A stretch of DNA of 11,380 bases from Oscillospiraceae bacterium. GTDB lineage: Bacteria > Bacillota_A > Clostridia > Oscillospirales > Ruminococcaceae. Below, one piece after another: positions 6,231 through 11,380 of this stretch (positions are counted from its first letter, which is position 1; each line of letters begins with the position of its first letter). The notes under the pieces were generated by a model. The model was given only the letters and a program-made list of their open reading frames with translations, was not told where the DNA came from and did no database searches. A program made the translations under genes and the position numbers. Location: positions 1 through 11,380 of the forward strand of contig JAFPQL010000275.1 in assembly GCA_017414145.1 (NCBI GenBank), given 5' to 3'.

Positions 6231-8111
6231 ATGCCGTTTCTGCCTGTCACAATGGAAGAGCTCCGCGCAGCCGGCGCGGAGACACCCGATTTCGTCTATA
6301 TCACCGGCGACGCCTATGTCGATCATCCCAGCTTCGGCGTCGCAATTATCTCCCGTGTGCTGGAACATCACGGCTATTCCGTGGCAATCCTGCCGCAGCC
6401 CGACTGGCGCTCTGACCGCGATTTCCTGCGCTTTCCGCGCCCGCGCCTTGCCTTTCTCGTCACCGCGGGCAACATCGACAGCATGGTCGCACACTATACC
6501 GCCGCGAAGAAGAAACGCTCCGACGACGCCTATTCCGCGGGCAACCGCGCCGGCAAACGCCCTGACCGCGCCGTCACCGTCTACTGCAAAAAGCTCCGGC
6601 AGCTCTACGGCGATGTCCCGATTCTGATCGGCGGGCTGGAAGCGTCCCTGCGCCGCTTTGCCCATTATGACTACTGGGATGACGCCGTGCGCCCGTCCGT
6701 GCTGGTCGAATCCGGCGCCGATCTGCTGATGTTCGGCATGGGTGAACACAGCATCGTCGAGATTGCCGACCGTCTGGCGGCAGGGGAGGCAGTCTCGGAG
6801 ATTACCGATGTCCGCGGCACCTGTTATCTGACTGACCCGAAAAACACGCCCTTTGGCTGCGCGGAATGTCCGTCCTATCAGCAGGTCTGCGAGAGCCGTG
6901 ATGCATATGCAAAAGCCGTCCGCATTCAGTATGACCAGCAGGACGAAATCTACGGCAAGCGCTTGATTCAGCGCCACGGCAGCAGAATGCTCGTGCAGAA
7001 CCAGCCCGCGCTCTCCCTGACGACAGAGGAGCTGGACGCGGTCTACGCGCTGCCCTATATGCGCACCTATCACCCGATGTACGAGGCGGAGGGCGGCGTG
7101 CCGGCGATCAAGGAGGTCCGCTTCTCGATCACGCATAACCGCGGCTGCTTCGGCTTCTGCAATTTCTGCTCGATTGCGCTGCATCAGGGTCGGCGCGTGT
7201 CGGTGCGGTCAAAGGAATCCGTCGTCGAGGAGGCAAAGCTGCTGACCACGCTGCCCGATTTCAAGGGCTATATCCACGATGTCGGCGGCCCGACGGCGAA
7301 TTTCCGGCATCCGTCCTGCGAAAAGCAGCTCACAAAGGGGCTCTGCCGCGGCAAAAAATGTCTCGCGCCCAAGCCCTGCGGCAATCTGACTGTCGATCAT
7401 CAGGAGTATCTGCAATTACTGCGAAAGCTGCGCACGCTCCCGAAGGTCAAGCGGGTGTTCATCCGCTCCGGCATCCGGTATGACTATGTCATGGCAGACC
7501 CGAATCAGGATTTCTTCCGTGAGCTCGTGCATTATCATGTGTCCGGGCAGTTAAAGGTCGCGCCGGAGCACTGTGCGCCGGGCGTGCTGGACAAAATGGG
7601 CAAGCCGCATATCGAGACCTATAAGGCATTCCAGAAGCGCTTTTACGATCTGACAAAAAGCATGAATCTGGAGCAGTATCTCGTGCCGTACCTGATGAGC
7701 AGTCACCCCGGCTCGACGATGTCGGACGCGATTCAGCTCGCCTGCTTCCTCAAGGAGGAGGGCATCCGCCCCGAGCAGGTGCAGGACTTCTATCCGACCC
7801 CCGGCACGATCTCGACGGCGATGTTCTACACGGGGCTCGACCCGTACACCATGGAGCCGGTCTATGTGCCGCGCACCCCGCAGGAAAAGGCGGAGCAGCG
7901 CGCACTGCTGCAATATTTCAAGCCGGAAAACTACGCGGTGATCCGCGCCGCACTGCGAAAGGCGGGCCGCCGTGACCTGATCGGCAGAGGGCCGCACTGT
8001 CTGGTTCCCGCCGAGGACCGCGCCGCCGAGCTGCGAAAGCCCCACCGGCATCCCGAAGGGATCCCACGCAGCGCCAATCGCCCGCGCGCGGAGAAGAAGC
8101 GTAAGAAATAA
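6231..8111 (+). CDS. ygiQ: YgiQ family radical SAM protein
   Basis: This is a 626-residue radical S-adenosylmethionine protein of the UPF0313/YgiQ family. The iron-sulfur-binding CxxxCxxC motif is C306, C310, C313 in RGCFGFCNFC. The family's typical N-terminal domain precedes it (about 1-290, with SFGVAII, LVTAGNIDSMV, LIGGLEASLRRFAHYDYW and LMFGMGEHS). After the motif come LKVAPEH and VQDFYPTPGT, also characteristic. Further cysteines (AECPSYQQVC; CRGKKCLAPKPC) suggest extra metal sites. The C-terminus is basic and disordered. The physiological substrate of YgiQ is not established. The start is secure: GGAGGT at 6220-6225 lies five bases before the ATG, and PFLPVTMEELRA is the expected beginning. 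The gene is transcribed away from the iteron region, so binding there could affect it. Confidence 0.95.
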   Translation: MPFLPVTMEELRAAGAETPDFVYITGDAYVDHPSFGVAIISRVLEHHGYSVAILPQPDWRSDRDFLRFPRPRLAFLVTAGNIDSMVAHYTAAKKKRSDDAYSAGNRAGKRPDRAVTVYCKKLRQLYGDVPILIGGLEASLRRFAHYDYWDDAVRPSVLVESGADLLMFGMGEHSIVEIADRLAAGEAVSEITDVRGTCYLTDPKNTPFGCAECPSYQQVCESRDAYAKAVRIQYDQQDEIYGKRLIQRHGSRMLVQNQPALSLTTEELDAVYALPYMRTYHPMYEAEGGVPAIKEVRFSITHNRGCFGFCNFCSIALHQGRRVSVRSKESVVEEAKLLTTLPDFKGYIHDVGGPTANFRHPSCEKQLTKGLCRGKKCLAPKPCGNLTVDHQEYLQLLRKLRTLPKVKRVFIRSGIRYDYVMADPNQDFFRELVHYHVSGQLKVAPEHCAPGVLDKMGKPHIETYKAFQKRFYDLTKSMNLEQYLVPYLMSSHPGSTMSDAIQLACFLKEEGIRPEQVQDFYPTPGTISTAMFYTGLDPYTMEPVYVPRTPQEKAEQRALLQYFKPENYAVIRAALRKAGRRDLIGRGPHCLVPAEDRAAELRKPHRHPEGIPRSANRPRAEKKRKK

Positions 8112-8168
8112 GCCGCGGACGGGGAAATGTTCTCCGGACGACTGACGATCCGTAATGAGGTGAATGTG

Positions 8169-8405
8169 ATGACCATGATTGTGGAACGAATTGAGGACGA
8201 TCTTGCTGTGATCGAGGAGACAGACGCGGACGGTGCCGTCACACTGAAAAAGCTCCCGCTGGACTGGCTCCCTGAGGATGTCAGCGAGGGGGATGTCCTG
8301 ATCCGGACAAGGGACGGCCTGCTGATTGACCGCGCCGAGACGGAGAAGCGGCGCCGCAGCAATGCCGCACGCTTTTCGGAGCTGACCGGCAATGACGGAC
8401 TGTGA
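8169..8405 (+). CDS. DUF3006 family small protein
   Basis: The protein is 78 residues from the ATG at 8169. It begins MTMIVERIEDDLAVIEE and continues with a central LPEDVSEGDVL (about 34-44), the pattern of DUF3006: a small beta-rich protein opening with a V-x-R-I/F-E-x-D-x-A-V-x-E strand. The basic segment EKRRRSNAARF (about 59-69) follows. No signal peptide or membrane segment is seen; function is unknown for the family. An in-frame ATG at 8127 would add 14 residues but has no ribosome binding site, whereas GAGGTG at 8157-8162 is six bases before 8169. It overlaps the next gene by 14 nt, implying translational coupling. Confidence 0.82.
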   Translation: MTMIVERIEDDLAVIEETDADGAVTLKKLPLDWLPEDVSEGDVLIRTRDGLLIDRAETEKRRRSNAARFSELTGNDGL

Positions 8406-9621
8406 TGTGCTGATCGCCGGGGGCGGCGCGTCCGGCTGCTTTGCCGCAATTTATGCGGCGCGGCGCGGCAGACGGGTTCTGCTGGCGGAGGGAAACGACC
8501 GCCTGATGCGCAAGCTCTCGATCACCGGCAAGGGCCGCTGCAATGTGACCAATGACTGCGACACCGACACGCTGATGCGGAATATCCCGCGCAATCCGCG
8601 GTTTCTGTACTCGGCGTTCTCGCGCTGCACGCCCGCAGATGTCAAGGCGTTCTTCACGGGCGCAGGCGTCCCGCTCAAGGTCGAGCGCGGGCGGAGAGTG
8701 TTCCCCGTCAGTGATAAAGCGGAGGATATTGCGGCAGCAATGAAGCGCGAAATGGATGCCGCGGGCGTGAAGGTTCTGCTCCGCACGCGGGTACAGTCTC
8801 TGCTGCTCTCCGACGGGCAGTGTACGGGCGTCCGGACGGCGGACGGGCAGGAAATCCGCGCAGAATCGGTGCTTCTGGCGACCGGCGGCGCGTCCTATCC
8901 GCGCACGGGCTCGACCGGTGACGGCTACCGCCTCGCCGCAGAGGCAGGGCATACGGTCATTCCGCCGGCGCCCTCGCTGATCCCGCTGGAGACTGCCGAA
9001 GCTGACGCTGCCGGGATGCAGGGGCTCTCCCTCAAAAATGTCACCCTGACCGTGACAATGGGCAAGAAAGTGCTGTTTTCGGAGCTCGGCGAGATGCTGT
9101 TCACGCATTTCGGGGTATCGGGACCGCTGGTGCTGTCCGCGAGCTGCCGGATGCAGCCCGACCGTCTTTCCGAGACGCTCCTGACCGTCAACCTCAAGCC
9201 CGGTCTGACGCCGGAGCAGCTTGATGCACGCATTCTCCGCGATTTTTCCGAGGTGCCGAACCGTGCCGTCTCCAACATCATGAAGGGGCTGCTGCCCGCG
9301 TCCATGATTCCCGTCGTGCTGCGGCGTGCGGAAATTCCCGCGGACAAAAAGGCACATGACATCACAAAGGCGGAGCGCATCCGCCTCGGCAATATCATGC
9401 AAAAGTTTACGCTGCATCCGACCGCGATGCGCCCCGTCAGCGAGGCGATCATCACCAGAGGCGGCGTGTCGGTCAAAGAGGTGGACCCGAATACGATGGC
9501 GTCAAAGCTGGTCAGCGGGCTGTACTTTTCCGGCGAGCTGCTCGATGTCGATGCGTTCACCGGCGGCTACAATCTCCAGATTGCGTTTGCGACGGGTCAC
9601 GCCGCGGGGGAAGCGGTCTGA
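8392..9621 (+). CDS. BaiN/HI0933-family FAD-dependent oxidoreductase
   Basis: This 409-residue flavoprotein opens with a Rossmann dinucleotide-binding motif, DVLIAGGGASGCFAAI (5-20), with E33 at the end of strand 2. The family's diagnostic GKGRCNVTN follows (46-54), then GGASYPRTGSTGDGY (165-179). Its C-terminus carries FSGELLDVDAFTGGYNLQ and AFATG, which close the FAD site. This group is annotated variously as aminoacetone oxidase family, HI0933-like or BaiN; BaiN was named for a proposed role in bile-acid 7-dehydroxylation in Clostridium scindens. No other bile-acid genes are near, so that role should not be assumed. The protein is probably cytoplasmic. It starts inside the DUF3006 gene and shares one base (TGATG) with the next gene. 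Confidence 0.93.
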   Translation: MTDCDVLIAGGGASGCFAAIYAARRGRRVLLAEGNDRLMRKLSITGKGRCNVTNDCDTDTLMRNIPRNPRFLYSAFSRCTPADVKAFFTGAGVPLKVERGRRVFPVSDKAEDIAAAMKREMDAAGVKVLLRTRVQSLLLSDGQCTGVRTADGQEIRAESVLLATGGASYPRTGSTGDGYRLAAEAGHTVIPPAPSLIPLETAEADAAGMQGLSLKNVTLTVTMGKKVLFSELGEMLFTHFGVSGPLVLSASCRMQPDRLSETLLTVNLKPGLTPEQLDARILRDFSEVPNRAVSNIMKGLLPASMIPVVLRRAEIPADKKAHDITKAERIRLGNIMQKFTLHPTAMRPVSEAIITRGGVSVKEVDPNTMASKLVSGLYFSGELLDVDAFTGGYNLQIAFATGHAAGEAV

Positions 9622-10094
9622 TGTATGCTGCTTTTGCCCTATCTCCGGACTTTTCGCGTCTGCATTTCACCGGCGCGGAGATTGCCCGGATGATCGTCGC
9701 CGCCGCCGCACTGTTCGGCATCTTCTTCCTGCCGCTGTCGATCCGGACGCTCTCGCAGGCGTTGAAGCTGACCGGCCGTGCCAGATACACGAAGGCGGAG
9801 ATCACCGCCGTCCGGCAGACGGGGGAGCGCCTCTGGACTGCCGAATTACAGCCGGAGACCGAGCTGCCGAACCTGCCGCATCCCGCGCTGGAGCTGGTTG
9901 AGCCGGTGCCGGAGGGGACGACGGTTTACATCGGGATCGTCCCGTCAAAGCCGCCGTATGTGATGCCCGTGCAGGATATTGTCTTATTCCGCAGGCTCGT
10001 GCGGGAAAAGCGCAGGCGGCTCCGGATTGCCCTGCTCGTGCATACGGTGTCGGCGGTCTGCGTGATCCTGCTCCTTTATATTACAAAAAGATAA
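9621..10094 (+). CDS. Two-pass membrane protein, unknown (first of three)
   Basis: This 157-residue protein has membrane segments at about 22-41 and 135-153. Between them is a soluble domain of about 90 residues starting GRARYTKAEITAVRQTGERLWTAEL in pattern (52-76), and a very basic juxtamembrane helix (RRLVREKRRRLR, 124-135). The layout resembles DUF3592-like proteins, with a small beta-rich domain between two helices, but I do not recognise a specific family. The ATG overlaps the preceding stop codon by one base, and GGGGGAAG at 9606-9613 provides a ribosome binding site. It is therefore coupled to the flavoprotein gene. Its function is unknown. Confidence 0.75.
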   Translation: MYAAFALSPDFSRLHFTGAEIARMIVAAAALFGIFFLPLSIRTLSQALKLTGRARYTKAEITAVRQTGERLWTAELQPETELPNLPHPALELVEPVPEGTTVYIGIVPSKPPYVMPVQDIVLFRRLVREKRRRLRIALLVHTVSAVCVILLLYITKR

Positions 10095-10120
10095 TACTGA
10101 ATGATTCGGAGGAATTGGGT

Positions 10121-10177
10121 ATGACTGCATCCGCATCCTGCGGCTTCCTGCCGCTGACAACGGGAGGTACCTTATGA
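10121..10177 (+). CDS. Possible 18-codon small ORF ahead of the second membrane protein gene
   Basis: ATG at 10121 is preceded by a strong GGAGGA (10108-10113) at a seven-base spacing. The frame encodes MTASASCGFLPLTTGGTL and stops at TGA 10175-10177, overlapping the next ATG as ATGA. Its own ribosome binding site and precise coupling are what a translated leader peptide would show. The peptide has no recognisable motif, and a chance ORF or decayed start cannot be excluded. Confidence 0.35.
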   Translation: MTASASCGFLPLTTGGTL

Positions 10178-10776
10178 CAACGGCGCTCCTGCTCTATATT
10201 CTGGCGGTCGGGCTGACGCTGCTGCTGGTCTGTGCGCCGCCCGCGGGACTGCTGATTGCCGGACTGACGGCAAAAAAGCGCGGCATTGCGATCCGCGATT
10301 CCCGCACGAGATCGGGCTCCGGCATGGAGACGGTCGGCGAGCTGACCGATGTGCAGCCCGCATCTGCCGCACACGGCTCAACGGTGAAGCTGGCGTTCCG
10401 GTTTACCGGACGGGACGGGCAGACGCACAGTGCGCTGCTCGGCGTCCCCGCTTCGGCGGAGTCCCCGTATGCCGTCGGGAACCGCGTGGCGCTGTGGCTC
10501 TTTCCGGTGCCGGTTGTGCCGCCCGCCGCGGACGCGCTGGAACCCAAATGCGGCGCGGACGGGAAAATCTGCGGGGAAATCCGCGTCTGCCGGTTCATGG
10601 GCAAGCCCGTCGATGAGACCGGCACGGTCATGCTCTCGCGGGACTATCGGGCATATCTGACGGAATCGACGGACCGGCTCTCACGCCTGGAGCGCGCTTC
10701 GGTGCGGTTTTATCTGGCGGCGGGCATCGCGGCGTTTTTCGCGGGCTGCCTGCTGCTCAATTTTCTGCTGACCTGA
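10174..10776 (+). CDS. Two-pass membrane protein, DUF3592-like (second of three)
   Basis: This 200-residue protein has an N-terminal membrane segment (about 4-31) and a C-terminal one (about 180-199). The domain between them carries METVGELTDV, LAFRFTGRDGQTHSALLG and YAVGNRVALWLFP (about 51-111). A strand-forming 'G-x-x-x-D-V', a 'F-x-x-x-D-G-x-x-H' and 'Y-x-V-G-x-x-V' series is the pattern of DUF3592, whose function is unknown. A second part (about 130-175) ends in an Arg-rich helix running into the membrane. GGAGGT at 10163-10168 is five bases before the ATG. The gene follows the first membrane protein after 79 nt and precedes the third by 14 nt, so the three are probably co-expressed. Confidence 0.72.
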   Translation: MTTALLLYILAVGLTLLLVCAPPAGLLIAGLTAKKRGIAIRDSRTRSGSGMETVGELTDVQPASAAHGSTVKLAFRFTGRDGQTHSALLGVPASAESPYAVGNRVALWLFPVPVVPPAADALEPKCGADGKICGEIRVCRFMGKPVDETGTVMLSRDYRAYLTESTDRLSRLERASVRFYLAAGIAAFFAGCLLLNFLLT

Positions 10777-10790
10777 TCGGAGTAACTGCC

Positions 10791-11321
10791 ATGAAATGGA
10801 TGATTGTACTTGCCGTTGTGATTCTGATTGTGCCGGCGCTGATCTGGTATCTGATCTGCCGGCTGCTGATCCGCTACGGACAAAATGAGATGCGCATCGC
10901 GGACGACAAGCTCGCACGCATCGAGCCGCGCCGGATGTTCAACGCCCGGATTTCGCACCGGGAGATCATCAATGTCTGGACGGTGCTGATGCTGACGCCC
11001 ACGGACGGCGGCAGCGGGTTTTATCTCAAAACGACAAACCGTGACCTGAAAGAGGGCGATACGGTCGGCGTCGCGGAAATGGAGGAGCTGCCCGATCTGG
11101 CGGAGCTGCTGCGGAGCGCACAGGTGCGTGCCGACGACGAGCACGGGCATTTCATCTTCGCCGAGGATTACCGGCGGCTGGAGGGCAGAGTCCGGCAGCA
11201 GCGCAGAGAGGCCGAGCTGATGGCACTTTTCGGGCAGCGGCTGCAGCTGCGCGGTCTGGCAGTCATTCTGCCGGTTTGTTTCGTGATTGCCGGCGCGCTG
11301 CTGACAGTCGCACTTCACTGA
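10791..11321 (+). CDS. Two-pass membrane protein, unknown (third of three)
   Basis: This 176-residue protein has membrane segments at about 3-27 and 153-174. The region between contains strands (NARISHREIINVWTVLML, about 51-68), FIFAEDYRRLEGRVRQQRREAE (121-142, shown by its key residues D126, Y127, R128) and an Arg-rich helix before the second membrane span. This repeats the architecture of the two preceding genes without obvious sequence identity. GGAG at 10779-10782 lies eight bases before the ATG. It ends 22 nt before uvrA. I recognise no family. Confidence 0.72.
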   Translation: MKWMIVLAVVILIVPALIWYLICRLLIRYGQNEMRIADDKLARIEPRRMFNARISHREIINVWTVLMLTPTDGGSGFYLKTTNRDLKEGDTVGVAEMEELPDLAELLRSAQVRADDEHGHFIFAEDYRRLEGRVRQQRREAELMALFGQRLQLRGLAVILPVCFVIAGALLTVALH

Positions 11322-11343
11322 TACGGAACAGGAGTCATACCCT

Positions 11344-11380
11344 ATGCTCGATAAAATCATCATTCGCGGTGCGCGGGAGC
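11344..11380 (+). CDS. uvrA: UvrA, excinuclease ABC subunit A, N-terminal 12 residues only
   Basis: The frame starts MLDKIIIRGARE and runs off the window. D-K-I-x-I-x-G-A-R-E is the highly conserved N-terminus of UvrA, the damage-recognition ATPase of nucleotide excision repair. AGGAG at 11330-11334 lies nine bases before the ATG. The 22-nt gap from the upstream gene suggests co-transcription. No LexA-type box is obvious in the gap. Only 37 bases are visible, so the identification depends on that short signature. Confidence 0.82.
   Translation, partial: MLDKIIIRGARE

Noticed and set aside
6034..6627. Plus-strand 197-codon frame starting inside the iteron array
   Set aside because: It runs out of frame through the ygiQ start region and becomes Arg/Ser/Pro-rich, typical of a shadow frame.
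6129..7184. 351-codon minus-strand frame opposite the ygiQ N-terminal half
   Set aside because: Composition is that of an antisense shadow, no domain is recognisable, and the overlapping YgiQ frame is unambiguous.
8130..8158. TTCTCC/TAATGA pair as a promoter before the DUF3006 gene
   Set aside because: The spacing is right, but the -10 would overlap the ribosome binding site, leaving no leader for translation.
8281..9417. 378-codon minus-strand frame opposite the flavoprotein gene
   Set aside because: Antisense shadow of a clearly conserved FAD protein; low-complexity Arg/His/Gln composition and no start signal.

Overview
The window looks like chromosomal DNA from a GC-rich Clostridia bacterium, probably a gut Oscillospiraceae/Ruminococcaceae. 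This rests on high GC content, strong GGAGG-type ribosome binding sites, close gene packing and the gene set: a clostripain-like peptidase, a DUF1294 protein, UppP, FtsK/SpoIIIE, a YgiQ-family radical SAM protein, a BaiN/HI0933-type flavoprotein and UvrA. The placement is inference; no rRNA or species marker is present.

Layout. Positions 1-555 hold the 3' end of a secreted clostripain-like (C11) peptidase, closed by a clear terminator. A small DUF1294 membrane protein (614-886) follows. A near-consensus extended -10 promoter (990-1018) then drives uppP (1075-1899), the undecaprenyl-pyrophosphate phosphatase. Next is a 909-residue FtsK/SpoIIIE DNA translocase (1984-4713).

Positions 4781-6090 are the unusual part. 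They hold the only minus-strand gene, a stand-alone RepA-like RecA-fold ATPase (4808-5800). It is bracketed by inverted arrays of an 8-bp repeat (ATTGCAAC / TTGCAATG): three copies lie directly behind its stop codon and seven lie upstream. The upstream array also has two 45-bp repeats at a 52-bp period carrying GTGTACGCGTGCAATGAA. Dyad symmetries over the gene's probable promoter share sequence with that motif. Together this resembles an iteron/initiator pair, or a one-gene mobile cassette, sitting between housekeeping genes. It is the best candidate here for an undescribed system.

From 6231 everything is on the plus strand again. ygiQ comes first, then a tight run: DUF3006 protein, BaiN-like flavoprotein (14-nt overlap), and three consecutive two-pass membrane proteins of unknown role, at least one of them DUF3592-like. 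A possible 18-codon ORF precedes the second of these. The window ends in the first codons of uvrA. The short spacings from 8169 to 11344 suggest co-transcription. No tRNA, rRNA, CRISPR array, transposase or integrase was seen.
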